Assembly (NCBI GenBank): GCA_964423795.1
Contig: CAYRGC010000011.1
Location: 1-38,120, forward strand
Direction: 5' to 3'
Source: CAYRGC01 sp964423795
GTDB taxonomy: Bacteria; Patescibacteriota; Gracilibacteria; Peribacterales; Peribacteraceae
Length of the DNA: 38,120 nucleotides
In this document: piece after piece, positions 14,096 to 21,683 of the stretch
Numbering within the stretch: the first letter of the stretch is position 1
Layout of the letters: each line of letters starts with the position of its first letter
Position numbers and translations under genes: made by a program
The notes under the pieces: generated by a model
What the model saw: the letters and a program-made list of their open reading frames with translations, nothing else
Databases searched by the model: none
Told to the model about the DNA's origin: nothing

Positions 14096-14548
14096 ATGAC
14101 CCGTCGCACACTCATGCTCCTCGTCGCCGTCCTCTCACTCGCCGCCTGCTCCTCGTCCCCGTCCCCCGTGGACGTGAACGCCGACGGGACCGTCAAGGTC
14201 ACGACGTCCGAGGGCACCGTCACGAATGAGAACACCCTGCCCGACAACTGGCCTCAGGACATCCCGGCCTATCCCGGAGCCACCGTGCGCGTTTCCGGCG
14301 TGATGAATCCCGGAGCCGCGGATCCGGGCGCGTCCGCCATGCTCGAGTCCTCGGACGCCACGACCGACGTGATCGCTTTCTACAAGACCCAGCTCGCCGC
14401 CCAGAAGTGGACCATCGACGCGACCATGCAGCTCAACGGCGGCACGGTTCTGTCCGCGAGCAAGGACAACCGCGCCATGAGCCTGTCGATCATGCCGGCC
14501 GGCGACAAGACGGCCATCACGATCGGCACCGGTCCCAAGGCCGAGTGA
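14096..14548 (+). CDS. Lipoprotein, 150 residues
   Basis: The product has a lipoprotein signal (MTRRTLMLLVAVLSLAAC, then SSSPSP), so it should be lipid-anchored outside the cytoplasmic membrane. A Ser/Pro linker leads to LPDNWPQDIPAYPGATVRVS and a small alpha/beta domain with TDVIAFYKTQLAAQKWTID and AGDKTAITIG. Similar 'YPGA... FYK..L...GW' domains are seen in many bacterial lipoproteins; I know of no assigned function. Its ATG follows a C-rich leader (TTCCCCCCTTTGCC) without a ribosome-binding site. The stop overlaps the GTG of the next gene (GTGA), so translation of the two is likely coupled, although the partner is cytoplasmic. Confidence 0.85.
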   Translation: MTRRTLMLLVAVLSLAACSSSPSPVDVNADGTVKVTTSEGTVTNENTLPDNWPQDIPAYPGATVRVSGVMNPGAADPGASAMLESSDATTDVIAFYKTQLAAQKWTIDATMQLNGGTVLSASKDNRAMSLSIMPAGDKTAITIGTGPKAE

Positions 14549-14790
14549 CCCACTACGCGTATCTCGCGCGATGCGCGGACGGCTCGCTCTACGCGGGCAC
14601 CTGCGTGGATCTCGCGGCACGCGAAGCCAAGCATAACGACGGCACGGGCGCGAAATACACGCGCTCGCGCCGTCCTGTGCGCATCGTCTATCACGAGGCG
14701 TTCGAGACGCTCGGCGACGCGCGCCGGCGCGAAGCCGCGATGAAGAAGCTCCGCAAACGGGAAAAAGAGGAACTGCTCGCGAATGGCTGA
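14545..14790 (+). CDS. GIY-YIG endonuclease-domain protein (YhbQ/UPF0213-like)
   Basis: The 81 residues form a single GIY-YIG domain: THYAYLARCADGSLYAGTCV carries the degenerate GIY...YIG strand pair, REAKHNDGTGAKYTRSRRPV the conserved Asn/Gly/Arg helix and KYT-R-RP element, and YHEAFETLGDARRREAAMKK the catalytic-type Glu/Arg region. Single-domain proteins of this type are common in bacteria and their cellular role is mostly unknown; they are thought to act on DNA. The GTG start overlaps the preceding lipoprotein stop by four bases. It converges on the DEAD-box gene 17 nt away. Confidence 0.9.
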   Translation: MTHYAYLARCADGSLYAGTCVDLAAREAKHNDGTGAKYTRSRRPVRIVYHEAFETLGDARRREAAMKKLRKREKEELLANG

Positions 14791-14807
14791 TCCGTGCCCG
14801 AGGGCGC

Positions 14808-16064
14808 TCAGAACCGCCGGCGGTGGCCTCCTCCTCGGCCGCCGCGTCCTCCGCGGAATCCCGAGGAAGGGCGGTGCCCGAAGCCGCGATCGCCGCCGTC
14901 ATGATTCTGTTCCGCCGACGAAGACGGGCGCGGAGGGGGCAGTACGGGAAGGGGTTTGCGGTTGAGGGTGAACCGGATGAGCCGCTCGATGCGCTTGATC
15001 TCCATCGCCTGGTCGGGGCTCGCGAAGGAGATGGCGAGACCGTCGCGGCCGGCGCGCGCGGTACGACCGATGCGGTGGACGTAGTCGGAGGGGTCGTTCG
15101 GGAGGTCGAAGTTCACGACGACGCCGATGCCGGTGACGTCGATGCCGCGGGCGGCGATGTCGGTAGCCACGAGCACCCGGTACTTGCCTTTCTTGAAGCC
15201 GTCGAGCGCTTCCCGGCGCTGGTTGAGGGACCGGTTGGCATGGATCTCCGCGGCGCTGTGGCCCATCGCCCGGATGGCGCGCGTGATCTTCTTGGCGCCG
15301 TGCTTGGTGCGGGAGAAAACGAGGACGGTGGACGAGTGCTCCTCGAGGACCTTCTCGAGAAGACGGATCTTCTCCTCCTTGCGGACGATGAAGAGTTCCT
15401 GCTCCACCTTCTCCGCCGCCGTGCCCTGCGGTGCCACCTCGATCCTCAGGGGCATGCGCATGGTGCTCGTCGCGAGCGAAACGATCTCATGCGGCATCGT
15501 GGCCGAGAAGAGCATGGTCTGCCGCTCCTTGGGGACGTGCGCGATGATCCGGTCGATCTGCGGCTTGAAGCCCATGTCCAGCATCTGGTCCGCCTCGTCG
15601 AGCACGAGGATCGAAACGTGGCGGAGGGTCACCGTGCCGCGCTCCAGGTGGTCGTTCAGGCGGCCCGGGGTGGCGATGAGGATGCGCGGATCGCGCTTGA
15701 GCATCTCGCGCTGGCGCTCGAACGAGGCGCCGCCGATGAAGACGGCGGTGCGGATGCCGACGGCCGGGGCGAAGACCGAGAGCGATTCGTCCACCTGCTC
15801 GGCGAGTTCGCGGGTGGGCACGAGGATGAGCGCACGGCCCTTCTCGTTACTGAGGCGCTGCAGCATGGGGAGGCCGAAGGCCCACGTCTTGCCGGTGCCC
15901 GTCTGGGCGATGCCGATGATGTCCTTGCCCTGGAGCGCCGAGGGGATGGCCTGGTGCTGGATCGGGGTCGGGCTCGCGATGCCCTTGCGGGAGAGGACGT
16001 CGAGGAACACGGGGGCGACGCCGAGTGCGTCGAAGCTTGCGCCGGTGGAGTTCGGAGAATTCAT
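14808..16064 (-). CDS. DEAD-box ATP-dependent RNA helicase
   Basis: DEAD-box helicases unwind short RNA duplexes and act in ribosome assembly and mRNA turnover. All motifs are present in the 418 residues: Q motif (IASPTPIQHQAIP), I (AQTGTGKT), Ia (PTRELAEQ), II (LVLDEADQML), III (SAT), IV-like VFSRTKHGAKK, V (DIAARGIDV) and VI (HRIGRTARAGR). The tail is Gly/Arg-rich (FRGGRGGRGGGHRRRF), typical of RhlE-type proteins and likely to bind RNA. The longer frame to 16448 covers the AlkD gene region in a shadow frame, so ATG 16064 is used; TATCCT (16077-16072) ends 7 nt upstream, consistent with leaderless transcription. It stands between convergent GIY-YIG and co-directional AlkD genes. Confidence 0.95.
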   Translation of the reverse strand: MNSPNSTGASFDALGVAPVFLDVLSRKGIASPTPIQHQAIPSALQGKDIIGIAQTGTGKTWAFGLPMLQRLSNEKGRALILVPTRELAEQVDESLSVFAPAVGIRTAVFIGGASFERQREMLKRDPRILIATPGRLNDHLERGTVTLRHVSILVLDEADQMLDMGFKPQIDRIIAHVPKERQTMLFSATMPHEIVSLATSTMRMPLRIEVAPQGTAAEKVEQELFIVRKEEKIRLLEKVLEEHSSTVLVFSRTKHGAKKITRAIRAMGHSAAEIHANRSLNQRREALDGFKKGKYRVLVATDIAARGIDVTGIGVVVNFDLPNDPSDYVHRIGRTARAGRDGLAISFASPDQAMEIKRIERLIRFTLNRKPLPVLPPPRPSSSAEQNHDGGDRGFGHRPSSGFRGGRGGRGGGHRRRF

Positions 16065-16100
16065 CCGGGAGAGGATACATGAAAAATCCTGTTCTCCTAG

Positions 16101-16118
16101 CGAAAATCCCGGTTTTCG
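16101..16118. other. Short inverted repeat after the AlkD-like gene
   Basis: CGAAAA-TCCCGG-TTTTCG forms a 6-bp stem. It lies between the AlkD-like stop (16130) and the helicase promoter on the same strand. It lacks a T-run beyond the stem, so it is at best a weak terminator. Confidence 0.3.
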
Positions 16119-16129
16119 TGTCGTCCGGA

Positions 16130-16855
16130 TCAGCGACGGGGGAGCGTCGTTTTCCGCTGCAGCCAGCGCTTCCGTTCGGGTTCGGGGAACTTCTCGATGG
16201 CGTACCGCAGCATCGTCCTTGGCATCCGCTTCGCGTATTCCTCCAGGAATTCGCGCAGCGCAGCCGGATCGCGCTTGCCCATCTCCCGCAGCATCCAGCC
16301 GGTCGCCTTGTGCATGAGATCGTGTCCGTGATCGAGGAAGAGCGCGGCGATCTCCGCCGTCGGCCGCAGGTCGCCCGCGCGCAGGAAGGCGAGCGTCGCG
16401 ACCATCGCGATGCGTTGCTCCCACAGGTTCTCCGACCGCGCGAGGCACTTGAGCGGGGCCGTGCCAGCGCGCGTCTCGACGAGGTGCTCGCCGACGATGT
16501 GGTACGCGCTCGCGTCGACGAGGTCCCAGTTGTTCACGCGGTCCGCGTGCGCGAGATAGAACGCAGCGATGGTCTCCCGCTCCGTTCCGTTTCCCGCCCG
16601 GAACCTCGCGACGAGGATCAGCAGCGCCACGAGGCGCTCCTCGTGCCAGGGGCTTCGAAGCAGCGCCTCGATGTCTCGTAACGGCAGCTCCGAATGCCGT
16701 TTCGCGATGACTCGCATCGCGGGCACGGTCACGCCGAGGAAGCGGTCGCCCTCGCCGTACTGTCCCGGACCGGTCTTGAAGAAGCGCGGGAAGAAGGCGG
16801 CTTTCTTCGGATCGGCCGCGGCGCGGAGATCCCGTTTAAGGGAGGCAAGGGTCAC
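16130..16855 (-). CDS. DNA alkylation repair protein, AlkD-like DNA glycosylase
   Basis: AlkD removes positively charged alkylated bases (3-methyladenine, 7-methylguanine) from DNA without flipping them. The 241-residue protein is all-helical HEAT-like repeats. Family marks are KAAFFPRFFKTGPGQYGEGD, FLGVTVPAMRVIAKR near the N-terminus, and NNWDLVDASAYHIVG, which carries the Trp and Asp that contact the damaged base in AlkD. The C-terminal KATGWMLREMGKRD and LREFLEEYAKRMPRTMLRYA repeats complete the fold. The start is GTG, with TAGACT (16867-16862) ending 6 nt upstream, a clear leaderless arrangement. It is the first of two damage-repair functions here; an Ada/Ogt-type methyltransferase lies at 33.4 kb. 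Confidence 0.93.
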   Translation of the reverse strand: MTLASLKRDLRAAADPKKAAFFPRFFKTGPGQYGEGDRFLGVTVPAMRVIAKRHSELPLRDIEALLRSPWHEERLVALLILVARFRAGNGTERETIAAFYLAHADRVNNWDLVDASAYHIVGEHLVETRAGTAPLKCLARSENLWEQRIAMVATLAFLRAGDLRPTAEIAALFLDHGHDLMHKATGWMLREMGKRDPAALREFLEEYAKRMPRTMLRYAIEKFPEPERKRWLQRKTTLPRR

Positions 16856-16861
16856 GACGGC

Positions 16862-16867
16862 AGTCTA
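16862..16867 (-). promoter_or_regulatory. -10 box (TAGACT) of the AlkD-like gene
   Basis: TAGACT on the minus strand ends 6 nt before the GTG start at 16855 and fixes that start. No -35 match is obvious. Confidence 0.55.
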
Positions 16868-16897
16868 CCCGGTTCGTCCGGAAGGTGTGCCCCGATC

Positions 16898-17533
16898 TTA
16901 GCGGCGGATGATGACCTTCTCCTTCGGCCAGCGGACCTTCTTCATGATCGCGAGGTAGTCCGCCTCGCCGCGATAGCCGAGAGGGCACATCGTGACGGCG
17001 TGGAGGTTTTGCGCCTCGAGGCCGAGGATCTCGTCCACAGCGTTCTTGTCGAAGCCCTCCATCGGGCAGGAATCGATCTTCTTCAGCGCCGCGGCCGTGA
17101 GGAGCGTGCCGAGCGCGATGTAGGTCTGCTTTTCCATCCAGACGCGCAGGTCCTCCGGAGACGTCGTGCGGACCTTGTTCGCCATCGTGTCGCGGAAACC
17201 CTTGAGGCTTTCCGCCGTCATGCCGCGTTCCTCGGCGATCGAGGCGATGTACGCGTCCACGTACGCCTCGTCCATCGTGCGGAAGCTCGCGAGCACCACG
17301 AGGTGGCTGCACTCGCGCACCTGGCGCTGGTCGTACGCCGCCTTCGACAACTTGTCCTTGAGGCCCTGATCGGTCACCACGATGAACGCCCACGGCTGCG
17401 TGCCGTAGGAGGAGGCGGAGAGGCGGAGCGCCTCGAGAAGTTCCTCGAGGTCGGCGTCGGACACCTTTTTCGCGGCGTCGAAACTCTTGGTGGCGTGGCG
17501 CCACTGCATGGCGTCGATCAGGGGGGTGTTCAT
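16898..17533 (-). CDS. NAD(P)H-dependent nitroreductase family protein
   Basis: This 211-residue FMN enzyme family reduces nitroaromatics, quinones or flavins with NAD(P)H. The N-terminal MQWRHATKSFDAAKKVSDAD holds the FMN-binding Arg-His-Thr cluster and LRLSASSYGTQPWAFIVV the Ser/Tyr-Gln-Pro-W loop; a further FMN contact is near LGLEAQNLHAVTMCPLGYRG. This is the NfsB-like arrangement (ADLEELLEALRLSASSYGTQ). The ATG at 17533 starts the conserved N-terminus; the upstream extension would be untypical. A -35/-10 pair (TTGCCC, 17 nt, TATCGT) lies upstream with a 23-nt C/T-rich leader. The physiological substrate cannot be inferred. Confidence 0.92.
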   Translation of the reverse strand: MNTPLIDAMQWRHATKSFDAAKKVSDADLEELLEALRLSASSYGTQPWAFIVVTDQGLKDKLSKAAYDQRQVRECSHLVVLASFRTMDEAYVDAYIASIAEERGMTAESLKGFRDTMANKVRTTSPEDLRVWMEKQTYIALGTLLTAAALKKIDSCPMEGFDKNAVDEILGLEAQNLHAVTMCPLGYRGEADYLAIMKKVRWPKEKVIIRR

Positions 17534-17556
17534 GGGAGGAACGGGAAAGGATTGGC

Positions 17557-17585
17557 ACGATAATCCGCCGTTGTCACTTGGGCAA
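17557..17585 (-). promoter_or_regulatory. Promoter of the nitroreductase gene
   Basis: On the minus strand TTGCCC (17585-17580) and TATCGT (17562-17557) are 17 nt apart. The leader to the ATG is 23 nt (GCCAATCCTTTCCCGTTCCT then CCC), without a Shine-Dalgarno site. Confidence 0.6.
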
Positions 17586-17654
17586 GGAGATTGCCAATTT
17601 TCCGGTTTTTTCTGCATGCGAAAAACGAGGATCGTTTTGCGCTCGCTTTCCCGT

Positions 17655-17660
17655 TACACT
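17655..17660 (+). promoter_or_regulatory. -10 box (TACACT) of the PRMT-like gene
   Basis: TACACT ends 6 nt before the GTG at 17667. The longer frame that begins at 17487 would run through this promoter and through the nitroreductase promoter region, so the spacing supports GTG 17667. Confidence 0.55.
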
Positions 17661-17666
17661 GGGCGG

Positions 17667-18596
17667 GTGATCGAATTCCAGCGTCTCCTCATGGGCGATC
17701 GCGTCCGCAACGACGCGTTCGCGAAGGCACTCAAGGCCGCGATCCTGCCGGGGCGGACCGTGGTCGCGGACATCGGATCGGGTACGGGCTTCTTGAGCTT
17801 CCTCGCGAGCAAGCTCGGGGCGAAGGAGTGCGACCTGTATGAGATGAACCCGGACATCCTCACGCTCAGCAAGACGCTCGCGAAGGAGAACGGCGTCGCC
17901 AACTGCCGTTTCCACGCGGGGCACTCGATGGACGTGCATAAGCCCCGCAAGGCGGATGTCGTCGTTTCCGAGACGCTGGGGAACTACGCCCTTGAGGAGG
18001 GGATGCTCGAGACGATGGCGGACGCCGCGCGCCGCTTTCTCGCTCCCGGCGGCACGATGATCCCGCGCGCGCTGCGGCAATTCGTCGCGCCCGTCGTCTC
18101 CGACCGCCTGTGGACGGAGCTCGATATCTGGCCGGGCGTCGGCCACGGCCTCACGTTCGCGGCCGCCGAGCAAAAGACCTTGCAGAACGTGTACGTCCGC
18201 GAGATCCGTCCCGCGGATCTTTTGCCCGGAGCGGACGCCGCGAAGGAATGGGACCGTGTCGACTTCACGCGCGAGAACGACAGCGTGCGCGGCGGCGAGG
18301 TCTCGTGGACGCCGGCATCGTCCGTGGCGATCTACGGGTTCTGCGCCTCGTGGGAGGCAGATCTCGCGCCCGGCGTCACCCTCGGCACCGATCCCTCCGC
18401 GCCGCCGACGCACTGGCAGCAACTGTATCTGCCGGTGCTTAAGCCCGTGCGCGTGGATGCCGGCGAGGCGCTCCGGCTCTCGATCCGTTCGGATACCCGT
18501 CCAGCGATCAAGGTGAACCTGTCCTGGACAATCACGGTCACCGATGCCTTGGGCAAGAAGAAGGCCTCGCAGAGTCTCGATATGCGGAGAGGATAA
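17667..18596 (+). CDS. SAM-dependent methyltransferase resembling protein arginine methyltransferases
   Basis: The 309-residue protein opens with LMGDRVRNDAFAKALKAAI, like the DxxRxxxY-type start of PRMTs, followed by the SAM motif VVADIGSGTGFLSFLASKLG and a post-I acidic residue (DLYEMNPDIL). VVVSETLGNYALEEGMLETM matches the 'double-E' loop that holds the substrate Arg, and TLGTDPSAPPTHWQQLYLPV matches the THW loop; a beta-barrel-like C-terminal half follows. These three elements together are the PRMT layout, which is uncommon in bacteria. It could instead methylate a small molecule. No obvious substrate is next to it. The start is GTG with a leaderless -10. A hairpin at 18605-18654 lies after the stop. 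Confidence 0.75.
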   Translation: MIEFQRLLMGDRVRNDAFAKALKAAILPGRTVVADIGSGTGFLSFLASKLGAKECDLYEMNPDILTLSKTLAKENGVANCRFHAGHSMDVHKPRKADVVVSETLGNYALEEGMLETMADAARRFLAPGGTMIPRALRQFVAPVVSDRLWTELDIWPGVGHGLTFAAAEQKTLQNVYVREIRPADLLPGADAAKEWDRVDFTRENDSVRGGEVSWTPASSVAIYGFCASWEADLAPGVTLGTDPSAPPTHWQQLYLPVLKPVRVDAGEALRLSIRSDTRPAIKVNLSWTITVTDALGKKKASQSLDMRRG

Positions 18597-18604
18597 TCCG
18601 TACG

Positions 18605-18654
18605 GAAATCCCAGATCTCCATCCACGAAGCCCAAGGGGCTTTGAGATTTCCCC
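18605..18654 (+). other. Stem-loop after the PRMT-like gene
   Basis: Outer arms GGAAATC and GATTTCC pair around an inner AAGCCC-AAG-GGGCTT stem. It may shield the 3' end of the message or act as a weak terminator; there is no T-run after it. The next gene's -10 box follows at 18688. Confidence 0.4.
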
Positions 18655-18695
18655 TGAGGTTGCATCTCCGTCGCGAAGCTCGGACAATACCCTGC

Positions 18696-19274
18696 ATGAC
18701 GCAGAAGAAACCGCACCGTCCCCAAGTGAGTTCCCGTCTCGCAAAGGTCCTCGAGCGCAACATCACGACCCTGCTCGAGGTCCGTCGCCAGATGGAAGCG
18801 CGCCGCAGCATCCAGACGCGCTTCGCGGATTTCGTGGCCAGCGCTTGCGGCAATCCCGTCTTCGCGTACCTGCACGTGGTTTGGTTCGGGGTCTGGATCG
18901 GCTGGAATCTCGGTTGGTTCGGACTCGTTCCCTTCGATCCGTTCCCGTTCGGACTCCTCACGATGATCGTCTCTCTCGAGGCGATCTTCCTCTCGACGTT
19001 CGTGCTCATCAGCCAGAACCATCTCGGGGAACTCAGCGAGCAGCGCGCCGATCTCGATCTCCAGGTGAACCTGCTCGCCGAGTACGAGATCACGAAGATC
19101 CTGCGGATCGTCGACACGATGGCGGACAAGATGGGGCTTCGCGAGGGCAGGGATCCGGAATTGGAGGAACTCGAGAAGGAGGTGCAGCCCGAGGAGGTGC
19201 TCAAGGAGATGGAGAAGTGGAAGATCGAGCTCACGAAGGAGGAGAAGAAGCGTCTCCATACGCATACACGCTGA
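18696..19274 (+). CDS. DUF1003 membrane protein
   Basis: DUF1003 proteins are widespread small inner-membrane proteins of unknown function. The 192-residue product matches in order: a basic cytoplasmic start (SSRLAKVLERNITTLLEVRR), RFADFVASACGNPVFAYLHV into the first membrane helix (VVWFGVWIGWNLGWFG), FDPFPFGLLTMIVSLEAIFL as the second helix with the family's DPFPF motif, then FVLISQNHLGELSEQRADLD, which resembles the conserved SQNRQ..DR..AE.D segment, and a charged helical tail rich in Glu and Lys. ATG 18696 sits only 2 nt after a TACCCT box, so the real -10 may lie elsewhere. It is followed after 2 nt by the PH-domain gene and is surely co-transcribed with it. Confidence 0.9.
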   Translation: MTQKKPHRPQVSSRLAKVLERNITTLLEVRRQMEARRSIQTRFADFVASACGNPVFAYLHVVWFGVWIGWNLGWFGLVPFDPFPFGLLTMIVSLEAIFLSTFVLISQNHLGELSEQRADLDLQVNLLAEYEITKILRIVDTMADKMGLREGRDPELEELEKEVQPEEVLKEMEKWKIELTKEEKKRLHTHTR

Positions 19275-19276
19275 CC

Positions 19277-19831
19277 ATGCGCATTTTCGCCCTCGAAACG
19301 AACCGGCAGAAACTCCTGGAAACGCTCCTCGCTCCCGACGAGACGGTTCTCCTCGATTCGCGGTTTCATTGGATCCGATTCGTGCCCGGCGTGCTGCGGT
19401 TCCTCATCGTCACCGCGCTGGCCGTCGCGGCCGTCGAATGGTATTCGGCGATCGCGCTCCCTCCCTCGACGCCGTGGCTCATCCTGCTCGTCTGGTTCGT
19501 GATCGGCGCCTGGCCGTTCCTGAACACTCTCATCGATTGGACGCAGGACGCGGTCATCGTCACGAGCGAGGAAGTGGTGATTGTCGACCAGAACACGGTC
19601 TTTCGCCGCAAAATCCGCCAAATGACCCTCGAGAACCTCGCGAGCGTCAGCGACGAGACGCAGTGGGGGAACGTGTTTCGCTTCGGGCGGCTCGTGTTCG
19701 ACCTCAAGGAAGGGACGGGCGAGCACGTGAGACTGCCGTACGTACCGCACGTGGATCATGTCGCGGCGGTGATCAGCGACGCGATTGTGGCGTTCCATCG
19801 CCGCGAAATCGAGGAAGCGCCGACGCCGTGA
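19277..19831 (+). CDS. Bacterial PH-domain (bPH2/YdbT-like) membrane protein
   Basis: The 184 residues have a short N-terminal part (LLAPDETVLLDSRFHWIRFV), two membrane helices (GVLRFLIVTALAVAAVEWYS and TPWLILLVWFVIGAWPFLNT), then a bacterial pleckstrin-homology-like beta domain: DAVIVTSEEVVIVDQNTVFR, RQMTLENLASVSDETQWGNV, RLVFDLKEG and a C-terminal helix. This order is typical of YdbS/YdbT-type proteins, whose function is poorly known. It begins 2 nt after the DUF1003 stop; the pair could form a small membrane unit. No signal-dependent regulation is visible. Confidence 0.88.
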   Translation: MRIFALETNRQKLLETLLAPDETVLLDSRFHWIRFVPGVLRFLIVTALAVAAVEWYSAIALPPSTPWLILLVWFVIGAWPFLNTLIDWTQDAVIVTSEEVVIVDQNTVFRRKIRQMTLENLASVSDETQWGNVFRFGRLVFDLKEGTGEHVRLPYVPHVDHVAAVISDAIVAFHRREIEEAPTP

Positions 19832-20181
19832 GTAGACCTATAGTATTTCTAAGGCCGCATTGTCTGGAATCATTGATTCCACACGGGTGCATATTCCTGA
19901 ATCTCCTCTTTTCTTTGTCTGCCCGACAAAGAAAAGAGGGAAAAGAAAGCGCACCGCCGCCAATCGCTCTTCCACTCAGCTCCGTCTCTCCGCATCAGGC
20001 CCTCCAGGGTTTCGGGTCTGATGCGTCGAGGAACGCTGCGGCGCGGAGCCTTCCCCTTCACCCTCTAAGGGAAAAGGAGAGTCCGTGAGAGGAAAAACCC
20101 ACCAGGGGCTGCGCGCCAAGCCTTTCGCTTTCGCTCAAGAGCTTGTCGCTGGGAGCCGTAGGTTTTTTCTTTCACGAATAA
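19832..20181. other. Intergenic region of 350 nt with repeat-like structure, no gene
   Basis: The region is less G+C-rich at its left end and holds a perfect 15-bp stem-loop (19905-19939), a second inverted segment around 19999-20028 (CATCAGGCCCTCC / GGGTCTGATG), and a CCCTTCACCCTCTAAGGG motif at about 20057 that resembles the hairpin element at 22.5 kb. Open frames exist, but their Arg/Ser-rich products look like chance readings. It separates the PH-domain gene from the convergent proS. Confidence 0.55.
19905..19939. repeat. Perfect 15-bp inverted repeat
   Basis: CCTCTTTTCTTTGTC (19905-19919) and GACAAAGAAAAGAGG (19925-19939) are exact reverse complements around TGCCC. On the minus strand the right arm reads into CCTCTTTTCTTTGTC with T-rich stretches, so it could help end proS-side or plus-strand transcripts. 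It may instead be a copy of a dispersed repeat. Confidence 0.8.
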
Positions 20182-21606
20182 TTAGTACGCTTTCGCGTAC
20201 AGGGCCATCGCGACCGCGGGCTTGCCGGAGAAGACGTCTTTTCCGTGCGGGAGCTTCCCGTCCTCGGGGAGGAGGCGGATCGTCGCCTTGGTCTTGTCCT
20301 TGATGGCGTTCGCGGTCTCCGGGGTGCCGTCCCACGGAGCCCATGCGCAGCCGCCCGCTTCCATGTGCTTCTCGAGCTCGGCCATCGTGCTCACGGTGAC
20401 CGTCTTCTTCTCCATGTACTCCTGCGCTTGGCGGTAGAGCGTGGCGTGAATGTCCTCCAGGAGCTTGCCCATCGATTCCTCCGTGCAGGAGGAGATCGGC
20501 AGCGGCTCCTTCGCGGACGTGTCGCGCCGGGCGAGCATCGCCTGCTTCTTCTCGAGGTCCTTCGGTCCGATCTCGATTCTGAGCGGCACGCCCTTCACTT
20601 CCCACTCGTTGAACTTGAAACCGGGGGACTTTCCCTCGCGGTCGTCGATCTTCACGCGGATGTTCGGCAGGCGGTCACGCAACTCCTCGCACGCCGCCAT
20701 CACTTTCGCCTTCTCCTCGTCGGTCTTAAAGATCGGCACGATCACGGCCTGGATCGGGGCGAGTTTCGGGGGCAGGCGCAGGCCCTTCTCGTCGCCGTGC
20801 ACCACGATGACGGTGCCGATGATGCGGGTGGAGAGCCCCCAGCTCGTGATCCACGGGCGCTCGCGCTTGCCCGCCTCGCTGAGGAAGGCGACATCGTAGG
20901 CTTCGGAGAAGCCTTGGCCGAGGTTATGCGAGGTGCCGGCCTGGATGGCCTTTCCGTCCTTGGCGATGGCTTCGGTCGTGAGCGTGTAGAAGGCGCCCGC
21001 GAACTTCTCGTGGTCCGGCTTCTTGCCGCGGATGACGGGCAGCGCCAGGAAGTCCCGGTCGAAATCCACGTACATCTGGAGCGCCGCGTGCACCATCGCG
21101 TCGGCGTCCTCCTTCGTGGCGTGCGCCGTGTGGCCCTCCTGCCAGAGGAATTCGAGCGTACGGAGGAAAGGCCGCGTGCGCATCTCCCAGCGGACGACGT
21201 TCGCCCACTGGTTCACCTTGAGCGGCAGGTCTCGGTAGCTCTGGATCCACTTCCCGAAGGTCGGGTACATGATCGTCTCGCTCGTGGGGCGCACGTAGAG
21301 TTTCTCGGTGAGCTCCTTGCCGCCGCCGTGGGTGACGACCGCGCACTCGGGCGCGAAGCCCTTCACGTGGTCCTTCTCCTTGTTGAGGTTCGATTCGGGG
21401 ATGAAGAGCGGGAAGTAGACGTTCTCCACGCCGAGCTTCTTGATGCGCGCGTCCAGATCGCGCTGGATGCGCTCCCACAGGGCGTACCCGTAGGGCTTGA
21501 AGATGATGCAGCCCTTCACGTCGGCGTAGTCGGCCAGATCGGCCTGCGCGATGACGTCCAGGTACCACTGCGGAAAATCCTTGTTCTGATCGGCGATGCG
21601 GGGCAT
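20182..21606 (-). CDS. proS: Prolyl-tRNA synthetase, archaeal/eukaryal type
   Basis: ProRS charges tRNA-Pro with proline. The 474-residue product is the short, ProS type 3 (archaeal/eukaryal) form: no editing insertion, and a C-terminal zinc-domain-like extension that ends in a conserved Tyr (ALYAKAY). Class II motifs are seen: KGCIIFKPYGYALWERIQRD with NVYFPLFIPESNL (motif 1), RWEMRTRPFLRTLEFLWQEG (motif 2, with TRPFLR and the QEGHTAH loop), and the later GLSTRIIGTVIVVHGDEKGL (motif 3), then the anticodon domain (PIQAVIVPIF, RVKIDDREGKSPGFKFNEWE, VPLRIEIGPKDL). The start ATG has TACACT (21618-21613) ending 6 nt upstream. This type is also found in some bacteria, so it does not by itself prove recent transfer. 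Confidence 0.97.
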   Translation of the reverse strand: MPRIADQNKDFPQWYLDVIAQADLADYADVKGCIIFKPYGYALWERIQRDLDARIKKLGVENVYFPLFIPESNLNKEKDHVKGFAPECAVVTHGGGKELTEKLYVRPTSETIMYPTFGKWIQSYRDLPLKVNQWANVVRWEMRTRPFLRTLEFLWQEGHTAHATKEDADAMVHAALQMYVDFDRDFLALPVIRGKKPDHEKFAGAFYTLTTEAIAKDGKAIQAGTSHNLGQGFSEAYDVAFLSEAGKRERPWITSWGLSTRIIGTVIVVHGDEKGLRLPPKLAPIQAVIVPIFKTDEEKAKVMAACEELRDRLPNIRVKIDDREGKSPGFKFNEWEVKGVPLRIEIGPKDLEKKQAMLARRDTSAKEPLPISSCTEESMGKLLEDIHATLYRQAQEYMEKKTVTVSTMAELEKHMEAGGCAWAPWDGTPETANAIKDKTKATIRLLPEDGKLPHGKDVFSGKPAVAMALYAKAY

Positions 21607-21612
21607 GGAGGG

Positions 21613-21618
21613 AGTGTA
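21613..21618 (-). promoter_or_regulatory. -10 box (TACACT) of proS
   Basis: TACACT on the minus strand ends 6 nt before the proS ATG; the spacer is CCCTCC, with no purine-rich ribosome-binding site. The transcript would start at or next to the ATG. Confidence 0.55.
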
Positions 21619-21670
21619 CTGTCAAATCGTTGGAGCGGGTAGCCGTTCTCCTAGGCCACCTCCCGTCTGC

Positions 21671-21676
21671 TACACT
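21671..21676 (+). promoter_or_regulatory. -10 box (TACACT) of the VIT1-like gene
   Basis: TACACT ends 7 nt before the ATG at 21684. It lies 52 nt from the divergent proS -10 box of identical sequence. Confidence 0.55.
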
Positions 21677-21683
21677 CCACCGT

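Noticed and set aside
19870..20061. A small minus-strand open frame in the intergenic repeat block
   Set aside because: It reads through a perfect inverted repeat; such frames in repeats give FFSLFSL/GRQRK-like strings by chance, and there is no promoter.
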